Assembly: GCF_027924405.1 (NCBI RefSeq)
Contig: NZ_AP026978.1
Location: 1,922,001-1,986,000, forward strand
Direction: 5' to 3'
Length of the DNA: 64,000 bases
Source of the DNA: Nocardia sputorum
Lineage (GTDB): Bacteria; Actinomycetota; Actinomycetes; Mycobacteriales; Mycobacteriaceae
Shown one piece after another: positions 54,248-62,472 of this stretch. How positions within the stretch are numbered: the stretch's first letter is position 1; each line of letters starts with the position of its first letter. The notes beneath the pieces are model-generated. The model searched no databases. It was not told where the DNA came from and worked only from the letters and a program-made list of their open reading frames with translations. The position numbers and the translations under genes were made by a program.

Positions 54248-55602
54248 GGCTCCACGCTAATACGATTCTCCTCCACCGGCGCCGAACCGTTGTGTGGCCT
54301 GGGGCTTTCCGCCGGGAGTGCGGTATCGGCCGTGGACGCGGGCCGCTGCGGCGCCGCGCCGCGCGAGTCCGGTGCGGACTTCATCCACGCGGGATCGATG
54401 CCGAACGGCAGCCGTCCTTCCCGCCGTGCGGCCAGGTAGCGGTCGCCGAGCACGCAGAATACGACGATGAGCAGCAGGCCCCAACCGAAGGTGATGCGCA
54501 GGTACTCCAGATTGCGGCCGATGTGCTGCCAGCGGTCCGACAGCCACTTGTCGTAGCTCATGAACCCGAAGATCGCCAGCCAGGCCGGCCAGTTGCGCAG
54601 CACCGAATTGCGCAGCACCACCGTCATCAGGAACGGGAACAGCATCATCGAGTAGTACATCTGCCCGAGCGAGCTGAGCAGGAACGAGGCGGTGAGCAGC
54701 ACGCCGGAGGAGGTGCAGACGAAGAACAGCTCGTCCTCGCGGTAGTAGCGGTACAGCAGCCACAGCGAGATCAGCACCAGCACGCCGAGCACCGCGCGCA
54801 TGCCCCAGGTCAGCCACGCGGGCAGCCCGTAGTACTCGCCGTTGCCGACGATCGCGCTGTTGAAGTAGTCGCGGGATTCGAAGAGGTAGGGCGCGGTGCG
54901 CGTGAGGAACTTCTCCGGGTCCTTCGACAGCGGCCAGGCGATCGCGGTCAGCGCCAGCGGTACGCCGAGCGCGGTCACGAATACCTTCCATTGTCCGCGG
55001 ACCAGCGCGATCAACAGCAGGGGAGCGAGCGTCGGCTTGACCGCGATACTCAGGCCGAGCGCGGCGCCGGCCCACAGATCTCGCCGTTTCAGCAGCAGGT
55101 GGATGAAGATCAGCTCCGCCAGCAGCACACAGCCGTTGACGTTGGTGAACACCAGCGTGTTGATCACGGTCTCGGACGTGAACATCGCCAGCAGCAGCGC
55201 GGGAGCGGCGACCGAGTTCAGCGTGTACCGGAACAGCCGCAGCAGCAGGTACCAGGCGACGAGGATCGCGATCGCGTTCAGGGCGATGAACAGCCAGCGT
55301 GATTTCTCGTAGTCGATGACCGCGATCGGCGCGATCAGCAGGGTTCCGCTGGGCGGGTAGAGGTAGTGCGGGTCCACCGAGTCGAAGTTCGCGGTGTAGA
55401 CCGGCCGTCCGTTCAGGAAGTCGAGAGATGCCTGGTAGACCGGCCGGTAGTCGTCGGTGATGAAGCCGTTGACAGCCTTGATGAAAACCCGGTTCAGCAC
55501 GGTCATGACCGCCAGGGGCCAGAGTGCGAACTTGATCACCTCGGCGGTGGTGCGAGCGGTCCTGGGCTCGAGCTGTCGAAGGAACACTGGGGCACGGTAC
55601 AC
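54244..55602 (-). CDS. aftC: Alpha-(1->3)-arabinofuranosyltransferase AftC
   Basis: AftC adds alpha-1,3-linked arabinofuranose branches to arabinogalactan and lipoarabinomannan using decaprenyl-phosphoryl-arabinose on the periplasmic face. The 452-residue membrane protein has about ten hydrophobic segments. The GT-C (GT87/DUF2029) hallmark acidic loop lies early, after the first helix (NGFITDDYRPVYQA), with DSVDPHYLYPPSGTLLIAP following. The C-terminal 60 residues are disordered and proline/alanine-rich. Start is the GTG at 55602. It overlaps msrB. Its presence strongly indicates an arabinogalactan-containing actinomycete. Confidence 0.93.
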   Translation of the reverse strand: MYRAPVFLRQLEPRTARTTAEVIKFALWPLAVMTVLNRVFIKAVNGFITDDYRPVYQASLDFLNGRPVYTANFDSVDPHYLYPPSGTLLIAPIAVIDYEKSRWLFIALNAIAILVAWYLLLRLFRYTLNSVAAPALLLAMFTSETVINTLVFTNVNGCVLLAELIFIHLLLKRRDLWAGAALGLSIAVKPTLAPLLLIALVRGQWKVFVTALGVPLALTAIAWPLSKDPEKFLTRTAPYLFESRDYFNSAIVGNGEYYGLPAWLTWGMRAVLGVLVLISLWLLYRYYREDELFFVCTSSGVLLTASFLLSSLGQMYYSMMLFPFLMTVVLRNSVLRNWPAWLAIFGFMSYDKWLSDRWQHIGRNLEYLRITFGWGLLLIVVFCVLGDRYLAARREGRLPFGIDPAWMKSAPDSRGAAPQRPASTADTALPAESPRPHNGSAPVEENRISVEP

Positions 55603-55671
55603 CGGATCGGTTACCGGTGGTTGGCCGGACCTGCCCGACTCGCGGCCCGAGCGGCTCCTCGACGCCTCCGG

Positions 55672-57222
55672 TCAGGCCGGGCAGGCGGTGCCGTCAGCGG
55701 GAAGTTTGCCGTCCTTCAGATAGTCGAGCACCGCTCGCTGCGCGCAGCCGGAATGCGTGGCCACCGGATGCCCGAAGCCCTGCCAGGACAGCGCCGCGTG
55801 CCGGGCGCCCGCCGAACCGAGTGCCCCGGTCACCGACGACTGGCCGCCGTTGCCGACCACCGGATCGGCGACACCGCCGAGCACGAGCACCGGGATGCCC
55901 AACTTCTCGGGCAGCGGAGGCGCGGTAGACACCGGCCAGGCCGCGCACTCCATCAGGCCGATGGCCGCCGCTCTGCCGAAGACGGGGTACTTACCCGCCC
56001 AGGTGCCTGCCAGCTCGGTGGCCTTGTCCGGCGTCGGCGGCAGCTGCGTGTCGGTGCACCGGTTGACGAACTGCCCGTCGTTCGCCGTGGCCGCGGTCTC
56101 GCGGCTGATGAGGTTGCTCAACGGTCCCTGGTCGCCGCGACCCGCTGCGGCGAGCGCGTCGGACAGCTCCGTGACCCGCGTGGCCTGGTCGGCCCGCGGG
56201 CTGCCGAGGAAGCCCGACACCGCGGTCAGCACCGCGTTCGCCGAGATGTCGCCGAGCCCGCCGGTCGCGGCCCGGTTCACCAGTTCGGTGACCGCGGCGC
56301 GCGGGTCGGCACCGAGCGAGCAGCCCACGCCGACGCAGCGCTGCGCGAACGCCGTCAGCGCCGCCTCAGCGCCTTGCACGGCCTGCTCCGCGCGGGTCAC
56401 CGCATCGGTGCCGACCGGCTCGGGGGAGTCGAGCACCAGCCGGGCGAGGTGGTCTCCGTACTTGCGGGCGTAGCTCAGCGCGACCTTCGCGCCGTTGCCG
56501 GTGCCCAGCACCGCGATGTGCTCCACCTGCCACTGCCTGCGCAGTTGCTCGATGTCGTCGGCGGCGTGCGGCGCGTCGAAGGTGCCCTCGTAGGGCTGCA
56601 GGAAATCGCGGCAGGCGATGGTGCCGTCCTGGCTCAGCTTCGTCATCCGCGCGACCGGGTCGCCCGGGTCGGACTGGGCGTTGTCGGCCAGGCCGCGGCG
56701 GACCTCCAGCGGCAGGCAGTCGATCGGCTGCGAGGTGCCGATGCCGCGCCGGTCCACCGCGACGATCGGGCGGGCGGCCAGCAGCGCCGAGGCCGGGCCC
56801 GCGGCCAATCCGGCCAGGGTGGCGGAGGATGAGCGATCCGAACCCGAGGTGAGCACCAGGGGCGGCGCGTCGGCCGGGGTCTGCGCCAGCCTGGCCCGCA
56901 GCGCGCCGGCCCGGAAATTGCCGAGCACCGCGCCTGTCGAATCGATCGGGGTGGAGTACTCGGCGCAGTCCAATACCAGCCCCGCGGGCGCGGGCCCGAG
57001 GCCGAGCTGATCCAAGGTCGGCTGGGTGCACTCCCGCCAGCTGAGATCGGTTTTGGGCACCTCGGCGCTCGGCGGCGGAGCGGGCGCGGCGGAGGTCGTC
57101 GCGGCGCCCGCGACCGGCGGGCGCTGCACCGCGACACCGGGACGATCCGACGGTCCCGCGCCGCAACCGGCGGTCACGATCGAAAGGGTGGCGGCAAGCA
57201 CGGCAGCCCGAGTCCAGCGCAT
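55672..57222 (-). CDS. Secreted alpha/beta-hydrolase lipoprotein with altered nucleophile elbow
   Basis: The 516-residue protein resembles mycobacterial Rv2672. The signal peptide ends in the lipobox TAGC (cysteine near residue 20), so the protein is probably a lipoprotein. The hydrolase fold includes ARPIVAVDRRGIGTSQPIDC and the elbow VLGTGNGAKVALSYARK. In active TAP/SlpE-type enzymes this elbow is GxSxG with a serine, but here it is GTGNG and the serine is replaced by glycine. The C-terminal TAP-like cap and the histidine region (GFGHPVATHSGC) remain. It may be a non-catalytic relative. It is transcribed toward aftC. Confidence 0.88.
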   Translation of the reverse strand: MRWTRAAVLAATLSIVTAGCGAGPSDRPGVAVQRPPVAGAATTSAAPAPPPSAEVPKTDLSWRECTQPTLDQLGLGPAPAGLVLDCAEYSTPIDSTGAVLGNFRAGALRARLAQTPADAPPLVLTSGSDRSSSATLAGLAAGPASALLAARPIVAVDRRGIGTSQPIDCLPLEVRRGLADNAQSDPGDPVARMTKLSQDGTIACRDFLQPYEGTFDAPHAADDIEQLRRQWQVEHIAVLGTGNGAKVALSYARKYGDHLARLVLDSPEPVGTDAVTRAEQAVQGAEAALTAFAQRCVGVGCSLGADPRAAVTELVNRAATGGLGDISANAVLTAVSGFLGSPRADQATRVTELSDALAAAGRGDQGPLSNLISRETAATANDGQFVNRCTDTQLPPTPDKATELAGTWAGKYPVFGRAAAIGLMECAAWPVSTAPPLPEKLGIPVLVLGGVADPVVGNGGQSSVTGALGSAGARHAALSWQGFGHPVATHSGCAQRAVLDYLKDGKLPADGTACPA

Positions 57223-57253
57223 TGCTACAGCCTGCCAGGTTCGGGCGGTTCTT

Positions 57254-58015
57254 TCATCGACGGGCCCACCGGGTGAGCACCGTGCCGTCGTCGTCCAGCA
57301 GGACGTGCGCGCGCGTCATCCGGACGCGGAACTCGTGCCCGGACAGCGAGATTCGCCGCGCCGCGCCGCCCACCAGCAGCGGCGCGGTGGTCAGGCAGAG
57401 CTCATCGACCACGTCGGCCTCCAGCAGTTCACCGAACAGGTGCGGGCCGCCCTCGGTGAGCACGCGCAGCAGGCCGCGCTCGCCGAGCACGCGCAGCAGG
57501 CCGGTCGGCGTCACCGCGATGTCACCGGCTTCGATCACCTCGGCGCCCGCGTCCGCCAGACGCTGTTTGCGGTCGGCGGGAGCGGTGGCCGTCGTGATGA
57601 TCAGCGGTGGCACCTGGGTGTCGGTCAGCAGGCGTGCGTCGGGGTCGATCGCCGCGCTGGCCGTGACCACCGCGATCGGCGGCGGCGCGCCGTCGGGATG
57701 CCCGCCGATGCCGCGCTCGTGGAACGCGCGGCGGCGCCCCGGGTCGGTGCGTGCCCCGCCGTAGTTCTCCGCGCGCGCCGTGCCCGCGCCGACCACGATC
57801 ACCTCCGCCAGTTCGCGCAGCAGCATGAACACCGTCCGGTCGGCCGGCGTGCCCAGCCCTTCGGTCAGGTTCCCGCTGGTGGCCGCGCCATCGATGCTGG
57901 AGACGAAATTGGCGCGGACCAAAGGCGCGTCGAGTGCGGCGGGGAAGGCGTACAACTGCGCGAGGTCGTCGGGGCTGAGCTCTGTGAGCTGGATCGCATT
58001 CTGGCTACGCTGCAT
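57254..58015 (-). CDS. RibD C-terminal-domain reductase (pyrimidine reductase family)
   Basis: This 253-residue dihydrofolate-reductase-like protein matches mycobacterial Rv2671. The fold begins at LVRANFVSSIDGAATSGNLTEG. The NADPH-binding segments are VIVVGAGTARAENYGG and LTEGGPHLFGELLEADVVDEL. In M. tuberculosis the orthologue can act as a bypass dihydrofolate reductase. It lacks the deaminase half of RibD. The ATG at 58015 is the natural start. It is divergent from zapE. Confidence 0.92.
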   Translation of the reverse strand: MQRSQNAIQLTELSPDDLAQLYAFPAALDAPLVRANFVSSIDGAATSGNLTEGLGTPADRTVFMLLRELAEVIVVGAGTARAENYGGARTDPGRRRAFHERGIGGHPDGAPPPIAVVTASAAIDPDARLLTDTQVPPLIITTATAPADRKQRLADAGAEVIEAGDIAVTPTGLLRVLGERGLLRVLTEGGPHLFGELLEADVVDELCLTTAPLLVGGAARRISLSGHEFRVRMTRAHVLLDDDGTVLTRWARR

Positions 58016-58050
58016 GAGACCAGATCACACCACGTCTTTAGGCTTCGTCC

Positions 58051-59067
58051 ATGCAAGAACGCCTCGTCGATCGTCACCCGGAGGTCCCGGCCGATCAGCT
58101 CGTCGCCCAGATGGTGCCTCCGCCCATGTTCGACGAGGTGAGTTTCGCCTCCTACATCCCGGATCCGAAGGAACCGAGCCAGGCGGCGGCGGTCCGCAAG
58201 GCCGAAGAGTTCGCCGGCCAGGTCGCCAAGATCAGCAAGGCCGCGCACAAGAAGAGCTTCTTCGGCAAGAAGAAGCAGGTCAGCGGTGCCGGTTTGTACC
58301 TGGACGGCGGGTTCGGCGTCGGTAAGACCCATCTGCTCGCCTCGATCTTCCACAGCTCGCCCGCGCCCAAGTCGTTCGGCACGTTCGGCGAGCTGACCAA
58401 TCTGGTCGGCGCGCTCGGCTTCGCCAACGCCCTCGAGCGGTTGTCGGGCAACAGCGTGCTGTGCATCGACGAGTTCGAGCTCGACGATCCGGGTGACACC
58501 ATGCTGGTCTCGCGATTGCTGACCGAACTGTCCGCCGCCGGTGTCTCGATCGCCGCCACGTCGAACACCCTGCCGGGCCAGCTCGGCGAAGGACGTTTCG
58601 CCGCGCAGGATTTCCTGCGCGAGATCAAGAAGCTGGGCGCCATCTTCGAGGCGGTGCGCGTGGACGGGCCGGACTACCGCCATCGCGACCTGCCGCCCGC
58701 GCCGGAGCCCACGTCGCCGGACGTGCTGTCCGAACGGGCCGGCAGCACACCGGGTTCCACGCTCGACGACTTCGACGCGCTGCTGAAGCACCTCAGCACG
58801 CTGCACCCGTCGAAGTACGGCGCGCTGATCTCCGGGGTGTCGTCGGTGTTCGTCTCCGGCGTGCATCCGGTGACCGATCAGGCCGTGGCACTGCGCATCG
58901 TGGTACTGGCCGACCGGCTCTACGACGCGAGCGTCCCGGTGACGGTGTCGGGCGCGAAGCTCGACGAGATCTTCTCCGCCGAGATGCTCGAGGGCGGATA
59001 CCGCAAGAAGTATCTGCGCGCCATCTCGCGCTTGCTCGCGCTGTCGCGGTTCGAAGTCCCGGCCTAG
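58051..59067 (+). CDS. zapE: Cell division ATPase ZapE (AFG1-like)
   Basis: This is a 338-residue ATPase. The Walker A motif is GGFGVGKT (residues 86-93), and the Walker B region is VLCIDEFELDDPGDTM. The AFG1/ZapE family signature is completed by SRLLTELSAAGVSIAATSNTLPG, FLREIKKLGAIFEAVRVDGPDYR and the final RLSALSRFEV-like end. ZapE associates with the Z-ring in proteobacteria; in actinobacteria its role is less clear. It is divergent from the reductase gene, with 35 bases between starts. Confidence 0.93.
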   Translation: MQERLVDRHPEVPADQLVAQMVPPPMFDEVSFASYIPDPKEPSQAAAVRKAEEFAGQVAKISKAAHKKSFFGKKKQVSGAGLYLDGGFGVGKTHLLASIFHSSPAPKSFGTFGELTNLVGALGFANALERLSGNSVLCIDEFELDDPGDTMLVSRLLTELSAAGVSIAATSNTLPGQLGEGRFAAQDFLREIKKLGAIFEAVRVDGPDYRHRDLPPAPEPTSPDVLSERAGSTPGSTLDDFDALLKHLSTLHPSKYGALISGVSSVFVSGVHPVTDQAVALRIVVLADRLYDASVPVTVSGAKLDEIFSAEMLEGGYRKKYLRAISRLLALSRFEVPA

Positions 59068-59143
59068 CGCCGCCATCCGACCGCGGCGGTTCGGCGAGGA
59101 CGACGTGTGCGAGTTCCGCGGACTCGATGATTGGAGCAGCCGA

Positions 59144-59926
59144 ATGGCCCCTCGATTTCGTGCCCCGGTCGTGATGGCGGCCGGTCTGGCGGTCGCGTTC
59201 GGACCGGTAGCAGGCATCGCGCAGGCCGACCCGCCCGCGGCTGTCGCCGCCGACCCCGCGCTGCACCTGCAGGCGGTGCAGAACGCCCGCGACATCGGCG
59301 GCTACCGCACCACCGACGGCCGGATCGTGCGCACCGGTCTGGTGTATCGCACCGGACAGCTGAACAACGCGACGCCGGGCGACTTGGCCGCGCTCACCGA
59401 CCGCCACGTGCGCTCCGTCCACGACCTGCGCACGGTCTACGAGCGCGCGCTCGGGCCGGACCGGATCCCCACGGGTGCGACGGCGCACTGGGACGACGTG
59501 ATCGGCCAGGCTCCGCCTCAGGTCATCGCCACCACGCTCACCGGGGGTGACGGGCTGTACCGCGCGTTCATCACCGCCCCTGGCGCGAACGAGGCGTTCG
59601 CTTCGGTGCTGCGCGACGTCATCGGCGCGGACGGTGCGGTGCTGTTCCACTGCACCGCGGGCAAGGATCGCACCGGCTGGGCGGCGGCGGTGCTGCTGAC
59701 CGTGCTCGGGGTGGATCGGGCCACGGTCACCGAGGATTACCTGCTGTCCAACCGGTTCCGCAACGCGAGCCAGGACGACCCGCTCAACGGTGTCCAGGCG
59801 GCCTGGCTCGACGCGGCCTTCGACCAGGCGAACCAGACCTACGGAAGTTTCGACGCCTATGTCCGGGACGGGCTGCGGCTGACCGACGGCGACATCGCCG
59901 CCCTGCGGGCCCGTCTGCTGGGCTGA
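59144..59926 (+). CDS. Secreted PtpB-like tyrosine phosphatase
   Basis: The 260-residue protein has a likely signal peptide (hydrophobic residues 8-24, with processing after AQA near residue 28). The phosphatase domain has NARDIGGY near residue 48 and the P-loop HCTAGKDRTG (C170, R176), the motif of the Tyr_phosphatase3 family to which mycobacterial PtpB belongs. Members act on phosphotyrosine and phosphoinositides. Start at 59144 follows GGAG. It is not obviously linked to neighbours. Confidence 0.9.
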   Translation: MAPRFRAPVVMAAGLAVAFGPVAGIAQADPPAAVAADPALHLQAVQNARDIGGYRTTDGRIVRTGLVYRTGQLNNATPGDLAALTDRHVRSVHDLRTVYERALGPDRIPTGATAHWDDVIGQAPPQVIATTLTGGDGLYRAFITAPGANEAFASVLRDVIGADGAVLFHCTAGKDRTGWAAAVLLTVLGVDRATVTEDYLLSNRFRNASQDDPLNGVQAAWLDAAFDQANQTYGSFDAYVRDGLRLTDGDIAALRARLLG

Positions 59927-59992
59927 GCGCGGCGTCCGGACCGAACGTCCACTTCGGCTGTCCGGGGCCGCACCGTGCACTACGATCCCGGC

Positions 59993-60745
59993 ATGGCGAA
60001 GTTTGAGACATGGGACGGCCTGGAACTCAATTACCGGGTCTGGGAGGGCGGGGGCGTCCCGGTCGTGCTGCAACACGGGGTGGTCGCGGACACCAACGCG
60101 AACTGGATGAGCACCGGTGTGGTCGCCGCGCTGCACTCCGCCGGGCACACCGTGGTTTCCCTGGACGCACGCGGCCACGGTCGCTCCGACAAGCCGCACG
60201 AGGCGGCGCGCTACTCGTGGCAGGCCATGGCGCGTGACGTGCGCGCGCTCTACGACGAACTGGGCTTCGAGGAAGTGGTGCAGGTCGGGTACTCGATGGG
60301 CGGGGTGATCTCGCTGCTGGTGGCCGCGACCGACGAGCGTGTGCGGCGGCTGGCGGTCGGTGGCATCGGCTCGGGCGTGCTGGACTGCGGCGGCGTCGAC
60401 CGCCGCGTGATCGACCTGCCCGATCTGCAGGCCGCGATGACCGGAGACGGCGCCGGCGCGTCGCCGACAGCGAAGATGTTCCGGGTGCTGGCCGACGCGG
60501 TGCACGCCGACGTGGACGCCATCCACGCGGTGGCCACCGGCCTCGACGATCGTCCCATCGAGACCCTGGCGGACATCACCGTGCCCGCGCTGGTGCTGGC
60601 GGGCGACAACGATCCGTTCGCCGCCGAACCGGAGCGGCTCGCCGCGGCGCTGCCGAACGGCGTGCTCGCCGTGGTGCCCGGCGATCATCTGATGGCGGTG
60701 GTGAGCCCCGCCTTCCATGCAGCGCTCGTCGATTTCCTGCGCTGA
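59993..60745 (+). CDS. Alpha/beta hydrolase
   Basis: This is a 250-residue hydrolase. The oxyanion segment is VLQHGVVADTNANW and the nucleophile elbow is VGYSMGGVISLL. The acid is in LVLAGDNDPFAAEP and the histidine in VPGDHLMAVV. These are consistent with a small esterase or haloalkane-type fold, substrate unknown. The ATG at 59993 was chosen; 59975 is an alternative six residues upstream. It converges on the GNAT gene. Confidence 0.9.
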   Translation: MAKFETWDGLELNYRVWEGGGVPVVLQHGVVADTNANWMSTGVVAALHSAGHTVVSLDARGHGRSDKPHEAARYSWQAMARDVRALYDELGFEEVVQVGYSMGGVISLLVAATDERVRRLAVGGIGSGVLDCGGVDRRVIDLPDLQAAMTGDGAGASPTAKMFRVLADAVHADVDAIHAVATGLDDRPIETLADITVPALVLAGDNDPFAAEPERLAAALPNGVLAVVPGDHLMAVVSPAFHAALVDFLR

Positions 60746-60752
60746 GTCGGGA

Positions 60753-61292
60753 CTAGAAGACCAGCCGCAGCACGTAATCGTGGTGCACCTGGTTGCCGAC
60801 GGTGAACTTCCTGGTGCCGACCTCCGCGAAACCATGCTTCGCGTAGAAGCGGCGGGCGCGGGCGTTCTCCTGATTGACGCCCAGCCAGACGCCCGGGTAT
60901 CCCTGAGCGCGCGTCCAGTCCAGCGCGGCGGTCATCAGCGCGGTGGACACGCCGGTGCCATGGTGTCCGGGCAGCACGTACATCTTGCTGATCTCCACCA
61001 GCTCGCGTATCCCGACCGACTCGGCCACCGCTGAGTCGGCCGGGGCGCGGGTGACCAGCATCGCGTATCCGACGATGTCTCCGTCCACGACAGCTTTGAG
61101 CACGATCCGAGCCGGATCGCTCAGATATTCGCCGAAGCGTTCCTCCGACAGGACGTCGCCGACGAAGACCGCGATGTCGTCGGGCGTCGCTCCGGGCGGA
61201 CACGCGAGCGGGAAAGTCGCCGCCGCCACGTCGCTGAGCGCTTCCGCGTCCCACAGCCCGGCCCGATCGACGATGACTGGGAGGTTGCTCAT
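60753..61292 (-). CDS. GNAT family N-acetyltransferase
   Basis: The 179-residue GNAT protein matches mycobacterial Rv2669. The acetyl-CoA motif A is visible as ISKMYVLPGHHGTGVSTALMTAAL, and motif B ends with RARRFYAKHGFAEVG. The target amine is unknown; the fold is shared with protein and small-molecule acetylases. It marks the left edge of the syntenic block. To its right the sequence becomes less GC-rich. Confidence 0.93.
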   Translation of the reverse strand: MSNLPVIVDRAGLWDAEALSDVAAATFPLACPPGATPDDIAVFVGDVLSEERFGEYLSDPARIVLKAVVDGDIVGYAMLVTRAPADSAVAESVGIRELVEISKMYVLPGHHGTGVSTALMTAALDWTRAQGYPGVWLGVNQENARARRFYAKHGFAEVGTRKFTVGNQVHHDYVLRLVF

Positions 61293-61403
61293 GTCCTTAT
61301 CAGAGCATACGGTTCGGCGGGAATGTGAACTCGTCGCGTGTAGGCCAGAGCCTCATGGTGGGATCATGGGAGTTGGTGGGCAATATCCGACGACATCGGT
61401 AGT

Positions 61404-61922
61404 TCAGCTATTGGGGGTCAAGCTGGGGCCTTCAGTATTTTGAAGCAGCTTGATACCGAAAGCATTTCCTCGCACCCCTGCCACCGTTACCTGGTAGGTG
61501 ATCATGAACAGCGTAGCTCGTCGAGCTGATAGCCGTGCGTTCAGGACTGGCAGAAGCGGATCTCCTTGGACTCCGTCGATTGACTGGGGCTCCAATTCGG
61601 CAAACGCAAACTCAACCGACGTTGTCCCCATTTCGTCTTGGTAGTCGGACCAGCAAGTAGAAGCGGATGGTGCCGCGCTCACCGTGGAGATAACCTGTGG
61701 TTTCGGACTGGCTTGAGAATCTCCATAACTCATGACATTTCCGCTGGCGTCCATCGGTAAGAACGCCTTTATGTCTTCGGTGTCATCAAATTCTCCGCCG
61801 ATGTGGTCGACCCGGATGAAACCTGCATACAGATCTACGACGGAAGTAGCGCTAACAGATGTCGGTGCTGAGAAAACCACGTAGGTGGGCCTGACCATGC
61901 GGTTGAGTGGAATCGACTTCAT
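61404..61922 (-). CDS. orphan hypothetical protein in a lower-GC patch
   Basis: This 172-residue protein has no family I recognise. It has no signal peptide, no membrane helix and no metal motif. It is rich in serine, threonine and alanine, with beta-prone stretches (RPTYVVFSAP, ATLFMITYQVTVAG) and an acidic middle (EFDDTEDIKAF). AGGAG is seven bases upstream of the ATG, so translation is plausible. Base composition is visibly closer to 52-55% GC than the 68-72% around it, and codon third positions often end in A/T, as expected for recent acquisition. A structural or phage/secretion-derived origin is conceivable but unproven. Confidence 0.7.
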   Translation of the reverse strand: MKSIPLNRMVRPTYVVFSAPTSVSATSVVDLYAGFIRVDHIGGEFDDTEDIKAFLPMDASGNVMSYGDSQASPKPQVISTVSAAPSASTCWSDYQDEMGTTSVEFAFAELEPQSIDGVQGDPLLPVLNARLSARRATLFMITYQVTVAGVRGNAFGIKLLQNTEGPSLTPNS

Positions 61923-62230
61923 GGATAGCTCCTCTGGTCGATCAGCTGGTGTTTATTTCCATCCTCCACGCATCTGGTATTTATGCGGCCTTTCCTCATC
62001 ACTCACGGGTCGCGATGGTCTTCCATGCCGCACGGAATCTAATCCTCTCCCGGTCGGTCTGGGCTTCGGCGGGCTGTCGTCGGCAGCACCACGGCGACCG
62101 GCTGGCCGTAGTGGCGGACGACCTGTTCGTCGCCGTTGGCGAGGTGTTCGAACAGGACGGCCGGGTCGTCGTCTTGGCACTCGCGGGTGCGCTTGCACGC
62201 TGCGTACACCAGCGGCAGATCGCGTCCGAT
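61923..62230. other. scar region between orphan gene and esterase fragment
   Basis: The left half is AT-richer and probably contains the orphan's promoter (minus strand). The right half carries the minus-strand open frame described separately. No intact gene lies here. Confidence 0.5.
62039..62209 (-). pseudogene. possible antitoxin-like C-terminal fragment
   Basis: A 56-codon frame can start at GTG 62209. The stretch FEHLANGDEQVVRHYGQPVAVVLP resembles the closing strand of Phd/YefM-type antitoxins (a ...GEExxVTRxGKPVAVLxP pattern). No DNA-binding N-terminus or adjacent toxin is visible. It ends at a TAG 62039. It may be a remnant or chance similarity. Confidence 0.3.
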
Positions 62231-62434
62231 GTGACGCAGTCGAGTTACCCCTGCCCGGCCGGAAGCGCCGTCGAGCTCTACTCGATCATCGACGGCGGGC
62301 ATACCTGGCCCGGCAATCCGTTTGTGGTGTCGCCGGTGCCGTTGGTCGGTGGCACCACCACGTCGATCAGCGCCGATCGGATCATGTGGGACTTCTGCCG
62401 TGCCCATCCGCTGGAAGGCTCCCTCCGTCGCTGA
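62231..62434 (+). pseudogene. 5'-truncated esterase (PHB-depolymerase/LpqC-like) remnant
   Basis: This 67-codon frame ends at 62434 with VELYSIIDGGHTWPGNPF and SISADRIMWDFCRAHPL. This is the catalytic-histidine C-terminus of LpqC/PHB-depolymerase-type alpha/beta hydrolases (GGHTWPG, then ...WDFFxxHP). The lid, nucleophile and acid are missing. Homology begins abruptly at about 62231, where the antisense frame ends, suggesting a deletion or rearrangement junction. Confidence 0.6.
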
Positions 62435-62472
62435 CGGAACCGACTGCGGCTCGCGCACGGGACCAGCACGGC

